Assembly (NCBI RefSeq): GCF_001184025.1
Contig: NZ_BBYG01000009.1
Span: 638,145-702,144 of the forward strand
Direction of reading: 5' to 3'
Length of the DNA: 64,000 nt
DNA from: Streptomyces maremycinicus
GTDB lineage: Bacteria > Actinomycetota > Actinomycetes > Streptomycetales > Streptomycetaceae
The translations under genes were made by a program, and so were the position numbers. The notes under the pieces were generated by a model that saw nothing but the letters and a program-made list of their open reading frames with translations, ran no database searches and was not told the origin of the DNA. Below are positions 53,108 to 61,629 of the stretch, piece after piece; position 1 is the stretch's first letter, and each line of letters opens with the position of its first letter.

Positions 53108-53485
53108 GCTCGTTCCCCTTCCTGAAACCAGCTCATCGCCAAAGCCGACGGCCCGTGGAGGGCAGCCGCGGTCCAGCGTGGGACACACGACACCGGCATC
53201 GAACACATTGCTTCCAGGCCATTATCCCGCATCTCAGGACCCGATGACCAACATCAGTCGGCATCGCTTGGGCAACGCGCCCGAGCAAAACCACTCAATT
53301 CGGCGATGTGACTGCGATACTGCACCGCCGCACGGACTTCCGCGCACCGGAAACCCTCCCGAATTCTTTGACGCAGGTCACATGTCGGGTCCGGTCCTCG
53401 GACGGCGATCTCCGCCATGCTGTCCTCGTACACCGGACGTACTGACCAGTAGTACGCCCGAGCCGCGACACGGAGGGGAAACGCC
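53108..53485. promoter_or_regulatory. 378-base divergent region between DUF3117 and the enoyl-CoA hydratase
   Basis: Unusually AT-rich in 53190-53370. A leftward 54-codon frame (start 53418, MAEIAVRG) has a possible AGGA site but codon use unlike neighbouring genes, and I do not accept it. The inverted repeat at 53438-53456 lies close to the hydratase start. Confidence 0.5.
53438..53456. promoter_or_regulatory. Inverted repeat, possible operator for the enoyl-CoA hydratase
   Basis: CGTACT (53438-53443) and AGTACG (53451-53456) flank GACCAGT; the inner ACTGACCAGT is itself nearly palindromic. It ends 30 bases before the hydratase ATG, a fitting place for a TetR- or GntR-type repressor. Confidence 0.4.
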
Positions 53486-54277
53486 ATGGCCGACACCGTG
53501 CTCTACGAGGTGAGCGACGGGCTCGCGACGATCACGCTGAACCGCCCCGAGGCGATGAACGCGCTGAACATCGCGACCAAGGTCGCCCTCCGCGACGCGG
53601 TCCAGTCCGCCGCCGCCGACGACGCCGTCCGAGCCGTGCTGCTGACCGCCGCCGGCGAGCGGGCGTTCTGTGTGGGACAGGACCTCAAGGAGCACATCGG
53701 GCTGCTGGCCGAGGGCTCGCAGCAGGTCATGAGCACCGTCGCCGAGCACTACAACCCGATCGTGCGGGCGCTGACCGAGGCGCCGAAGCCGGTGGTCGCC
53801 GCCGTGAACGGGGTCGCCGCCGGAGCCGGTCTCGGTTTCGCGCTGGCCGCGGACTACCGCGTGGTGGCCGACACGGCGTCCTTCAACACCTCGTTCGCGG
53901 GGGTCGCGCTCACCGCCGACTCCGGCGTCTCGTGGACCCTGCCCCGGGTGATCGGTCCGGGCCGGGCCGCCGACCTGCTGCTCTTCCCGCGCAGCATCAC
54001 CGCACAGGAGGCGCACGAGCTGGGCATCGCCAACCGGGTCGTCCCGGCGGCCTCGCTGCGCACGGCGGCCGAGCAGCTGGCGCGGATGCTGGCCGAGGGG
54101 CCGACGGTGGCGTACGCGGCGATCAAGGAGTCGCTGGCCTATGGGTCCTCGCACTCGCTGGCCGAGACGCTGAACCGGGAGGACGAGCTCCAGACGCGGG
54201 CCGGGGCCTCCGAGGACCACGCCATCGCGGTGCGGGCCTTCGTCAACAAGGAACTGCCGAAGTACCTGGGCCGCTGA
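53486..54277 (+). CDS. Enoyl-CoA hydratase/isomerase family protein
   Basis: 263 residues, ATG preceded by GGAGGGGAA. Crotonase fold: ATITLNRPEAMNALN, then the oxyanion segments CVGQDLKEH and AAVNGVAAGAGLGFALAADYR. The PaaG-like residues near SFAGVALTADSGVSWTL include Asp where hydratases have Glu, which points to the isomerase branch (PaaG, ring-opening of phenylacetyl-CoA epoxides). Not linked to a paa cluster here, so the substrate is uncertain. Single gene, convergent with tag. Confidence 0.9.
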   Translation: MADTVLYEVSDGLATITLNRPEAMNALNIATKVALRDAVQSAAADDAVRAVLLTAAGERAFCVGQDLKEHIGLLAEGSQQVMSTVAEHYNPIVRALTEAPKPVVAAVNGVAAGAGLGFALAADYRVVADTASFNTSFAGVALTADSGVSWTLPRVIGPGRAADLLLFPRSITAQEAHELGIANRVVPAASLRTAAEQLARMLAEGPTVAYAAIKESLAYGSSHSLAETLNREDELQTRAGASEDHAIAVRAFVNKELPKYLGR

Positions 54278-54350
54278 GCCCGGTCACCGCGGGACCGCCG
54301 GGGTCCGCGGGTCGGTCATGACCGGTCGCGCGGTCCCCGTGCCTCGGGCC

Positions 54351-54938
54351 TCACGGCGCGCTTCTCGCCACGCAGGTCTCCAGGTGATCGTCGACCAGGC
54401 CGCAGGCCTGCATCAGCGCGTACGCCGTCGTCGGGCCGACGAAGCGCAGTCCCCGCTTCTTGAGGGCCTTCGACAGGGCGGTCGACTCCTCCGTCACCGC
54501 CGGCACGTCGGCCAGGGTCTTCGGGACGGGCCGGCCGACCGGGTCGGGAGCGTGCGACCAGATCAGCTCGTCCAGGTCACCGGGGGCCCAGTCGGCCAGC
54601 ACGCGCGCGTTGGCGAGGGTGGCGTCCACCTTGGCGCGGTTGCGGATGATGCCCGGGTCGGCGAGCAGCCGTACGCGGTCCTCGTCGGTGAAGACGGCGA
54701 CCGAGGCGATCTCGAAGCCGGCGAAGGCGGCACGGAAGCCGGGGCGGCGGCGCAGGATCGTGATCCAGGACAGGCCGGACTGGAAGGCCTCCAGGCTGAG
54801 ACGTTCGAACAGGGCGTCGTCGCCGTGGACCGGGCGCCCCCACTCCTCGTCGTGGTAGGTCACGTAGTCCGGCGTGGACAGGGCCCAGGGACAGCGCAGC
54901 GCGCCGTCCGCGCCGGCGAGGGCACTCCCGTCGCTCAC
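54351..54938 (-). CDS. tag: DNA-3-methyladenine glycosylase I
   Basis: 195 residues. Tag family features: RCPWALSTPDYVTYHDEEWG (landmarks CPWAL and YHDEEWG), FERLSLEAFQSGLSW, the zinc/active residue pattern RFVGPTTAYALMQA and DDHLETC. It removes 3-methyladenine from alkylated DNA in base excision repair. Its ATG overlaps the stop of the DivIVA-like gene (ATGA), so the two are cotranscribed. In mycobacteria tagA also follows a DivIVA-like gene. Confidence 0.95.
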   Translation of the reverse strand: MSDGSALAGADGALRCPWALSTPDYVTYHDEEWGRPVHGDDALFERLSLEAFQSGLSWITILRRRPGFRAAFAGFEIASVAVFTDEDRVRLLADPGIIRNRAKVDATLANARVLADWAPGDLDELIWSHAPDPVGRPVPKTLADVPAVTEESTALSKALKKRGLRFVGPTTAYALMQACGLVDDHLETCVARSAP

Positions 54939-55333
54939 CGCTGGTCCTCGGGACCCGGCTTCTCCATGGAGACATGCCCGGAGACATGACCGGAGGCGTG
55001 ACCGGGGCCCTGGCCGCCGCCGGCCGGGGTCCTGGCGCCGGCCAGGGCGGACTCCAGGTCGGCGATGCGGGCGTCGCGCTCGGCGAGTTCGGCCGCGACG
55101 CGGTTGAGGGCGTCGTCCACGTCGGCCATGCGGTAGCCGCGGACGGCCAGCGGGAAGCGGAGGTGGTCGATGTCGGAGCGGTCGACCGGGCGGTCCGGGG
55201 GCAGCGGGTCGTGCAGGCGCTCGGGGGCGGCCTCCGGCAGCGGGCCGGTGCCCTCGCCGCCGCCCACCACGGCGAGTGTCACCGCGGCGACCACGACGGC
55301 GAGCGCGATGACCAGGAACAAGAACATAACCAT
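54935..55333 (-). CDS. DivIVA-domain membrane protein
   Basis: 132 residues. One N-terminal membrane helix (MFLFLVIALAVVVAAVTLAVV), then a DivIVA-type segment FPLAVRGYRMADVDDALNRV with a coiled-coil continuation (LAERDARIADLESAL), and a Gly/His-rich tail. The DivIVA motif suggests envelope or septum localisation. The ATG at 55333 is preceded by GGGGA; a second ATG two codons later is possible. Same order as the mycobacterial gene between folP2 and tagA. Confidence 0.85.
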   Translation of the reverse strand: MVMFLFLVIALAVVVAAVTLAVVGGGEGTGPLPEAAPERLHDPLPPDRPVDRSDIDHLRFPLAVRGYRMADVDDALNRVAAELAERDARIADLESALAGARTPAGGGQGPGHASGHVSGHVSMEKPGPEDQR

Positions 55334-55457
55334 CGGTGGGTCCCCACGCTCGGTGTGCTCGGAGTGGATGTGCTTGGGTCCGATCGTGCCATGCGGGTCC
55401 GACGGTTAGGGTCGCAGGCGGTGGATGTGCAGGACGTACGAGGAGAGGTCACAGGGG

Positions 55458-56318
55458 ATGCTCAGGCTGGGCAGGCGTGAATTCGGCGCGCACGAACCGG
55501 TGATCATGGCGATCGTGAACCGCACCCCCGACTCCTTCTACGACCAGGGGGCGACCTTCCGCGACGAGCCGGCCCTCGCGCGGGTGGAACAGGCGGTGGC
55601 GGAGGGCGCGGCCATCATCGACATCGGTGGCGTCAAGGCCGGGCCCGGGGAGGAGGTCACCGCGCGGGAGGAGGTCCGGCGGACCGTCGGCTTCGTGGCC
55701 GAGGTGCGGCGGCGCTTCCCGGACGTGGTCATCAGCGTGGACACCTGGCGGGCCGAGGTCGGCGAGGCGGTCTGCGAGGCGGGGGCCGATCTGCTCAACG
55801 ACGCCTGGGGCGGCGTGGATCCGCGACTGGCGGAGGTCGCGGCGCGCTACCGGACCGGGCTGGTGTGCACGCACGCGGGAGGCGCGGAGCCGCGCACCCG
55901 TCCGCACCGGGTGACCTACGACGACGTCATGGCCGACATCCTGCGGGTGACCGTGGGGCTGGCGGAGCGGGCGGCGGACCTGGGCGTGCCGCGGGAGTCG
56001 ATCATGATCGATCCGGGGCACGACTTCGGGAAGAACACCCGGCACAGCCTGGAGGCGACCCGGCGGCTCGGGGAGATGGTGGAGACGGGGTGGCCGGTGC
56101 TGGTGTCCCTGTCCAACAAGGACTTCGTGGGCGAGACGCTGGACCGGCCGGTGAAGGAACGGGTGGTGGGGACCCTGGCGACCACCGCCGTGTCGGCGTG
56201 GCTGGGGGCGCAGGTGTACCGGGTGCACGAGGTGGCGGAGACGCGGCAGGTGCTGGACATGGTGGCGTCGATCGCGGGGCACCGGCCGCCGGCGGTGGCG
56301 CGGCGGGGGCTGGCCTAG
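55458..56318 (+). CDS. folP2: Dihydropteroate synthase-like protein, FolP2 type
   Basis: 286 residues from ATG 55458. DHPS barrel motifs: MAIVNRTPDSFYDQG (canonical form NVTPDSFSDGG), DIGGVKAGPG, ISVDTWRAEV, LLNDAWGG, and DPGHDFGKNT. Several substrate-contact residues differ from active FolP1. Mycobacterial FolP2 is reported to lack DHPS activity, and the same may be true here. There is no folate gene nearby. Divergent from the DivIVA-like gene. Gene identity is certain, catalytic role is not. Confidence 0.9.
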   Translation: MLRLGRREFGAHEPVIMAIVNRTPDSFYDQGATFRDEPALARVEQAVAEGAAIIDIGGVKAGPGEEVTAREEVRRTVGFVAEVRRRFPDVVISVDTWRAEVGEAVCEAGADLLNDAWGGVDPRLAEVAARYRTGLVCTHAGGAEPRTRPHRVTYDDVMADILRVTVGLAERAADLGVPRESIMIDPGHDFGKNTRHSLEATRRLGEMVETGWPVLVSLSNKDFVGETLDRPVKERVVGTLATTAVSAWLGAQVYRVHEVAETRQVLDMVASIAGHRPPAVARRGLA

Positions 56319-56383
56319 CCCCCACCGGGTCCCTCCCGCCCCCGCCGCCCTGCCCGTCCCGCCCGTCCCGCCCGTCGAGCGGC

Positions 56384-57142
56384 CTAGCGGCCCGCCTCCT
56401 TCGACACCAGGGCCACGGCCTCCTCCACGTCGTCCGTGACGTGGAAGAGCAGGAGGTCCTTCTCGGAGGCCTTGCCCTGGGCGATCAGGGTGTTGCGCAG
56501 CCAGTCGATCAGACCGCCCCAGTACTCCGTGCCGAACAGGACGATGGGGAAGCGGGTGACCTTCTGGGTCTGGACGAGGGTGAGGGCCTCGAAGAGCTCG
56601 TCCAGGGTGCCGAGACCGCCGGGCAGGACCACGAAGCCCTGCGCGTACTTCACGAACATCATCTTCCGCACGAAGAAGTAGCGGAAGTTGAGCCCGATGT
56701 CGACGTACTGGTTGAGGCCCTGCTCGAAGGGGAGCTCGATGCCCAGGCCGACCGAGACACCGCCCGCCTCGGACGCCCCCTTGTTGGCGGCCTCCATGGC
56801 GCCCGGCCCGCCGCCCGTGATCACGGCCCACCCGGCGTCGACGAGCGCGCCGCCGAGCCGCACACCGGCCTCGTACTCCGGGGAGCCCGCCGGGGTCCGG
56901 GCGGACCCGAACACACTGATGGCCGGGGGGAGTTCGGCGAGGGTGCCGAAGCCCTCGATGAACTCCGACTGGATGCGCAGGACCCGCCAGGGGTCCGTGT
57001 GGACCCAGTCGGAGGGGGCCCGTTCGTCCAGCAGCCGCTGGTCCGTGGTGCTCGACTGGACCTGGTCCCGCCTGCGGAGGACGGGGCCCAGGCGCTGCTC
57101 GTCCGGTGGCTGCTTCTTGCCCTCGGGGTTCCCTGTGGCCAT
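56384..57142 (-). CDS. LOG-family protein (TIGR00730), cytokinin-type phosphoribohydrolase fold
   Basis: 252 residues. Nucleotide-binding GGGPGAMEAANKGA and the hallmark LPGGLGTLDELFEALTL are present, with the catalytic Arg region YFFVRKMMFVKYAQ. LOG enzymes release free bases from nucleoside 5'-monophosphates. The N-terminus of about 50 residues is extra relative to short LOG proteins. Convergent with folP2, and downstream of dapE on the same strand with 144 bases between, in the mycobacterial order. Confidence 0.93.
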   Translation of the reverse strand: MATGNPEGKKQPPDEQRLGPVLRRRDQVQSSTTDQRLLDERAPSDWVHTDPWRVLRIQSEFIEGFGTLAELPPAISVFGSARTPAGSPEYEAGVRLGGALVDAGWAVITGGGPGAMEAANKGASEAGGVSVGLGIELPFEQGLNQYVDIGLNFRYFFVRKMMFVKYAQGFVVLPGGLGTLDELFEALTLVQTQKVTRFPIVLFGTEYWGGLIDWLRNTLIAQGKASEKDLLLFHVTDDVEEAVALVSKEAGR

Positions 57143-57286
57143 GGTGAGCTCCCTCCACGATTGGGGCCTCCCCGGCCCGGCGAAGCCGTGAGCCGGGAAG
57201 TTCGTTCCACCTCAGCGTAGATCTACGCGGGTTACGTACGGGGGACGTCGGCGTGTCCGCCCCGAAGCGCCCCGCGCCGAACGCCC

Positions 57287-58366
57287 TCAGGCGGTGAGCC
57301 AGGCCCGCAGCCGCTCCTCGCCCGCCAGGATCTTGGCCGTCTCCACGCGTTCGTCCCGCTTGTGCGCCAAGTGCGGATTGCCGGGGCCGTAGTTGACCGC
57401 GGGGACGCCCAGCGCGGAGAAGCGACTCACGTCCGTCCAGCCGTACTTGGGCATCGGTGTACCGCCGACCGCCTTGATGAAGGCCGCCGCGGCCGGGTGG
57501 GAGAGGCCGGGCAGGGCGGCCGGGCTGTGGTCGTCGACCACGAACTCCGCCACCCCGCAGTCGGCGAACACCTCGCGGACGTGGGCGACGGCCTCCGCCT
57601 CGCTCCGGTCCGGCGCGTAACGGAAGTTGACGGTGACGACGCACTCGTCGGGGATGACATTGCCTGCCACCCCGCCCGTGATGCCGACCGCGTTGAGCCC
57701 CTCGCGGTACTCCAGGCCGTCGATGACCGGGTAGCGCGGCTCGTAGGCGGCCAGGCGGGCCAGGATCGGGGCCGCCGCGTGGATGGCGTTGGAGCCCATC
57801 CAGCCGCGCGCCGAGTGGGCCCGCTCGCCCTTCGTCTTCAGCAGCACCCGCAGGGTGCCCTGGCAGCCGCCCTCCACCTGGCCGTCGGAGGGCTCCAGCA
57901 GCACCGCGAAGTCGCCCGCCAGCCACTCCGGGCGCTGCTCGGCCACGTGCTTGAGGCCGTTGAGGTCGGCGGCGACCTCCTCGTTGTCGTAGAAGACGAA
58001 GGTCAGGTCGCGGTTGGGAGCCGGCACCGTCGCCGCGATCCGCAGCTGGACCGCCACCCCCGACTTCATGTCACAGGTGCCGCAGCCCCACAGCACCCCG
58101 TCCTCGTCCAGCCGCGAGGGGACGTTGTCGGCGATCGGGACCGTGTCGATGTGGCCGGCCAGCACCACGCGCTCCGCGCGGCCCAGATCCGTGCGGGCGA
58201 TCACGTTGTTGCCGTAACGGTCCACCGTGAGGTGGGGCAGCGCGCGCAGGACGGTCTCGATCGCGTCCGCGAGCGGCTTCTCGGTGCCGCTCTCCGAACG
58301 GAAGTCGACGAGCCGCGCGGTGAGCGCCGCGGCGTCCAGAGTGAGGTCAAGCGGTGTGTCGGCCAT
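57287..58366 (-). CDS. dapE: Succinyl-diaminopimelate desuccinylase
   Basis: 359 residues from ATG 58366. M20 peptidase motifs: LAGHIDTVPIADN, the metal Asp in WGCGTCDMKSG, catalytic Glu in FYDNEEVA, LLEPSDGQVEGGC, and the C-terminal GPGNPHLAHKRDE. It catalyses the step to LL-diaminopimelate for lysine and peptidoglycan. The DapC-type aminotransferase of the preceding pathway step lies 2 kb away in the window. Mycobacterial DapE has the same neighbours. Confidence 0.95.
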   Translation of the reverse strand: MADTPLDLTLDAAALTARLVDFRSESGTEKPLADAIETVLRALPHLTVDRYGNNVIARTDLGRAERVVLAGHIDTVPIADNVPSRLDEDGVLWGCGTCDMKSGVAVQLRIAATVPAPNRDLTFVFYDNEEVAADLNGLKHVAEQRPEWLAGDFAVLLEPSDGQVEGGCQGTLRVLLKTKGERAHSARGWMGSNAIHAAAPILARLAAYEPRYPVIDGLEYREGLNAVGITGGVAGNVIPDECVVTVNFRYAPDRSEAEAVAHVREVFADCGVAEFVVDDHSPAALPGLSHPAAAAFIKAVGGTPMPKYGWTDVSRFSALGVPAVNYGPGNPHLAHKRDERVETAKILAGEERLRAWLTA

Positions 58367-58460
58367 GCCGTCGACCCTAACGCGCCGCCTCGGCCTCCCG
58401 CTTTTCCGCGCTCGGCGCAGGGGCCTCCTCCTCTTCCGTACTCTCCAGTACCTTGTACGC

Positions 58461-59471
58461 GTGCCAGAGCCGTCCACCTCCCCCAAGCGCCGCGGCCGCC
58501 TCCTCCGTTTCGGGGCGGCCTGCGTGGTCCTGTCCGCCGTCGCGGGTTATGTCGTGGTGCAGTACGTCACCGGCGGCACCGACGATCCGGGCTGCCGGGT
58601 CGTATCCGGCGGCGCGGACGGCGCGACGTACGAGTTCACGCCGGAGCAGGCGGTGAACGCGGCCACGATCGCCGCCGTCGGCACCGGCCGGGCCATGCCC
58701 GAGCGGGCCGTGGCGATCGCGCTCGCCACCGCCCTCCAGGAGTCGGGGCTGCGCAACCTCGCCCACGGCGACCGGGATTCGCTCGGCCTGTTCCAGCAGC
58801 GGCCCTCGCAGGGCTGGGGTACCGAGAAGCAGGTCACGGACCCGGCGTACGCGGCGAACATCTTCTACGAGCACCTCGCCAAGGTCCGCGACTACACCGA
58901 ACTGCCGCTCACGGTCGCCGCCCAGCGGGTGCAGCGCAGCGGCTATCCGGAGGCGTACGCCAAGCACGAGCCGGACGCCACGGTGCTGGCGGCCGCGCTG
59001 ACCGGGACGGCGGCGGCCACGCTGACGTGCAGCGGCCGCTCGGACGCCACGGCGACGGCCACGGGTCCCGACGGGGTGCGGGCGGCGCTGGTCCGGGACT
59101 TCGGGCGGACGGCGCTCCGGGAGGCGGGCGCGGAGGCCGACGCGAAGGGTGTCTCGTCCACCGCCTCGGCGGCCCCGGAGGCACCGGCCACCGAGACCGC
59201 CGGGCGGACCGTGACGCTGCCGGTGGCCGCGGACACCGGCGGGGGACGCACTGTCGGTGAGCGCGGCTGGCAGCTGGCGCACTGGGCCGTGGCCAACGCC
59301 TCGGCGCTGCGCATCGAGCGGGTGTCGTACGCGGGCCGGGAGTGGGTCTCCGGGAACACCGACAGCCGGTGGCGGGCGACCGGCTCGACCAGCACGGAGG
59401 CCGCCGGATCCGCGGGGGCGGGCGGCGGCAACGGCGGTACCGGCAGCGTCAGGATCGTGACCGCGCAGTAG
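58461..59471 (+). CDS. Membrane-anchored lysozyme/transglycosylase-like protein
   Basis: 336 residues from GTG 58461; TACCTT six bases before it suggests leaderless transcription. A basic N-terminus and one membrane helix (FGAACVVLSAVAGYVVVQYV) precede an extracellular domain with ALATALQESGLRNL and SLGLFQQRPSQGWGT. That pattern is typical of actinobacterial SLT-like domains, where the Glu in QESGL would be catalytic. The C-terminal third contains a Ser/Ala-rich spacer and a small beta domain (ASALRIERVSYAGREWV). Probable peptidoglycan-active enzyme. Confidence 0.83.
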   Translation: MPEPSTSPKRRGRLLRFGAACVVLSAVAGYVVVQYVTGGTDDPGCRVVSGGADGATYEFTPEQAVNAATIAAVGTGRAMPERAVAIALATALQESGLRNLAHGDRDSLGLFQQRPSQGWGTEKQVTDPAYAANIFYEHLAKVRDYTELPLTVAAQRVQRSGYPEAYAKHEPDATVLAAALTGTAAATLTCSGRSDATATATGPDGVRAALVRDFGRTALREAGAEADAKGVSSTASAAPEAPATETAGRTVTLPVAADTGGGRTVGERGWQLAHWAVANASALRIERVSYAGREWVSGNTDSRWRATGSTSTEAAGSAGAGGGNGGTGSVRIVTAQ

Positions 59472-59784
59472 TACGGGTCTTCACCCGGCCGGGTAGTGTG
59501 CGGGCCGGCCGGGCGGCCGGGTGCTCAGGTTTTCGCGCCGTCACCCCCGTGTCCGGCGGATCCCTTGCGGACAAAGGGCTTCAGGGGTTTGACGGACTTT
59601 CACATCGGGCGGTTTTTGCCCGTTTTTATCCGCAGGCGATAATGCGACGCATTGCCAACTCTTTACATTGGCCGTGCGCAACCTTCGTGGGCTTCGAGCG
59701 GTAGTCACTGCGTCCGGGCCCGGACAGACAGACAGTCACCAGCAGTCACAGACAGTCCTTGTTCTCTCCCGTCGAAGGAGCATC
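59472..59784. other. 313-base gap with terminator and AGAC repeats upstream of a secreted protein
   Basis: Contains a hairpin with U-tract at 59606-59627, an AT-rich segment (59600-59660) that may hold the promoter of the next gene, and short CAGACAGAC repeats (59722-59757). No gene supported. Confidence 0.5.
59606..59627 (+). terminator. Intrinsic terminator with U-tract
   Basis: CGGGC (59606-59610) pairs with GCCCG (59618-59622) across a seven-base loop and is followed by TTTTT. Rho-independent terminators with a U-run are rare in this genome type. Confidence 0.7.
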
Positions 59785-60234
59785 ATGTCCCTCCCCCTGA
59801 CCCGCCGGATCGCCCGTGCCGCGCTGCTTGTCGCTGCGGGAGCGGCAGCCGGGGTCGGTGTGGCCGGCTCCGCCAGTGCGGCCCCCGGCCTGCCCGCGAC
59901 TCCGAACCTCGGCGGACTGACCGCCCTGGACGGCGCGGGCGTCGGCAACGCGGTCGACGGCGCGGCGCAGAACGTCACCGGACTCGCGGGTGAGACCGGC
60001 GGCAAGGCCGTCAAGCAGACGGTGCCGGCCGCGGGCAAGACCGGCGGCAAGGCCGTGAAGAAGGCGACGCCGGCGGCGCAGAAGACGGCCGGCGAGGCCG
60101 CGGGTTCCGCCGGGGGCCTCCTCGGGGACACCGCGTCGACCGCCACCAAGGGCGGACTGCCGACGGACTCGCTCACCAAGGGCGGGCTGCCCGGCGCCGA
60201 GACCCTGCCGGTCAAGAGCCTGCCGCTCGGCTGA
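59785..60234 (+). CDS. Small secreted protein with Lys/Ala/Gly repeats
   Basis: 149 residues from ATG 59785 with GAAGGAG upstream. Signal peptide RAALLVAAGAAAGVGVAGSASA followed by cleavage after ASA (first 33 residues). The mature part has repeats TGGKAVK, GKTGGKAVKK and TKGGLP, with no cysteine and no recognised domain. It is probably disordered and cell-wall-associated. Lysine-rich repeats could bind acidic wall polymers. Function unknown. Confidence 0.8.
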   Translation: MSLPLTRRIARAALLVAAGAAAGVGVAGSASAAPGLPATPNLGGLTALDGAGVGNAVDGAAQNVTGLAGETGGKAVKQTVPAAGKTGGKAVKKATPAAQKTAGEAAGSAGGLLGDTASTATKGGLPTDSLTKGGLPGAETLPVKSLPLG

Positions 60235-60374
60235 CGCCCGCGGCCGAGAAGCCGGTGACGGGGTCCAGGGTGCTCCCTGGGCCCCGTCTCGTCGTCTCAC
60301 GGACGGCTCCCGTCTTCGCAGGACGGCTCGCCGGCGCGCGGACCGGGCGGCGGCGGGCCCGCTCCCTACGGACG

Positions 60375-60410
60375 GGCCAGCGGCCAGCGGCCAGCGGCCA
60401 GCGGCCAGCG
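60375..60410. repeat. 7-bp tandem repeat (GGCCAGC, five units) at the 3' end of dapC
   Basis: Perfect heptamers immediately after the dapC stop on its strand. The stop codon itself lies in a variant unit (GGCTAGC), so a single C-to-T change in the array may have created it. Confidence 0.8.
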
Positions 60411-60411
60411 G

Positions 60412-61509
60412 CTAGCGGGCCAGCCTCGCGACCGCCGCCGCGATCCGCTCGTCCGTCGCCGTCAGGGCCACGCGGACGAAGTGCTCGCCCGCCTCGCCGT
60501 AGAAGTCGCCGGGGGCCACCAGGATGCCCAGGTCCGCCAGGTGGGCGACGGTCGTCCAGCAGGACTCGTCCCGGGTGGCCCAGAGGTAGAGGCTGGCCTC
60601 GCTGTGCTCGATGCGGAAGCCGTGGGTCAGCAGCGCCTCGCGCAGCGCCGTACGCCGGGCCGCGTAGCGTTCACGCTGCTCACGGACGTGGGCGTCGTCG
60701 CCGAGGGCCGCCACCGCCGCCGCCTGCGTGGTCGCCGACGTCATCATGCCGCCGTGCTTGCGGATCTCCAGGAGCGGGGCCAGGACGGCCGGGTCGCCCG
60801 CCAGGAAGGCCGCCCGGTAGCCCGCCAGGTTCGAGCGCTTGGACAGCGAGTGGACCGAGACGATGCCCTCGTACGAGCCGCCGTTGACGTCCGGGTGCAG
60901 CACCGAGACCGGGTCGGCCTCCCAGCCCAGCTCCAGGTAGCACTCGTCGGAGAAGAGCAGGACGCCGTGCTCGCGGGCCCAGGCCACGATCCGGGTCAGC
61001 TCGTCCTTGGCGAGGACCTTGCCCGTGGGGTTGGACGGCGAGTTGAGCCAGAGCAGCTTCAGCCCCTCCGGGTCCAGGTCCGTGGGGTCGTCGTAGACCT
61101 CGTACCCGGCGCGGGCCAGGCGCGCGCCGACCTCGTAGGTCGGGTAGGCCAGCCGCGGGTAGGCGACCCGGTCGCCGGGGCCGAGGCCCAGCTGGGTCGG
61201 CAGCCAGGCCACCAGTTCCTTGGAGCCGACGATCGGCAGGACGTGCCGGTGGGTCACCCCGCGGGCGCCGAGCCGCCGCTCCACCCAGCCGGTGATCGCG
61301 TCGCGCAGCTCGGGCGTGCCCCAGACCGTGGGGTAGCCGGGCGAGTCGGCCGCGTCGATCAGGGCCTTCTGGATCAGCTCGGGGACCGGGTCGACGGGGG
61401 TGCCGACGGACAGGTCGACGATGCCGTCCGGGTGGGCCGCCGCCGTCGCCCTGTACGGCGCCAGCTTGTCCCAGGGGAAGGTGGGGAGACGGTCGGAGAC
61501 TGCGGACAC
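60412..61509 (-). CDS. dapC: N-succinyldiaminopimelate aminotransferase (DapC type)
   Basis: 365 residues from GTG 61509, giving MSAVSDRLPTFPWDKL, the usual family start. PLP fold-type I: LPIVGSKELVAWLPTQLG, NSPSNPTGKVL, DECYLELGW, SVHSLSKRSNLAGYR with the PLP lysine in SLSKRS. It makes N-succinyl-LL-diaminopimelate for the next enzyme, DapE, encoded nearby. It follows the ferredoxin gene on the same strand, an order conserved in mycobacteria. Confidence 0.94.
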   Translation of the reverse strand: MSAVSDRLPTFPWDKLAPYRATAAAHPDGIVDLSVGTPVDPVPELIQKALIDAADSPGYPTVWGTPELRDAITGWVERRLGARGVTHRHVLPIVGSKELVAWLPTQLGLGPGDRVAYPRLAYPTYEVGARLARAGYEVYDDPTDLDPEGLKLLWLNSPSNPTGKVLAKDELTRIVAWAREHGVLLFSDECYLELGWEADPVSVLHPDVNGGSYEGIVSVHSLSKRSNLAGYRAAFLAGDPAVLAPLLEIRKHGGMMTSATTQAAAVAALGDDAHVREQRERYAARRTALREALLTHGFRIEHSEASLYLWATRDESCWTTVAHLADLGILVAPGDFYGEAGEHFVRVALTATDERIAAAVARLAR

Positions 61510-61555
61510 GGCTTCTGGCTCACTTTCTGGGTACGGCGGCGGCCGCCACGGCAAA

Positions 61556-61609
61556 CGCCTCGGCCCCGCACGGCGATCAGGGGTGATCAGGCCGTACGGG
61601 ACCGAGGCG
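61556..61609 (-). terminator. Imperfect 19-bp stem between fdxA and dapC
   Basis: Arms 61556-61574 and 61591-61609 pair with two mismatches. The 16-base loop contains GATCAGGGGTGATCAG, itself an inverted-repeat-like element. It may reduce read-through from fdxA into dapC. Confidence 0.6.
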
Positions 61610-61629
61610 GCACGATGCGCGGGCCGCTC

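Noticed and set aside
53254..53418. 54-codon leftward frame starting MAEIAVRG upstream of the enoyl-CoA hydratase
   Set aside because: Possible AGGA site, but codon third positions are far less GC-rich than in real neighbouring genes.
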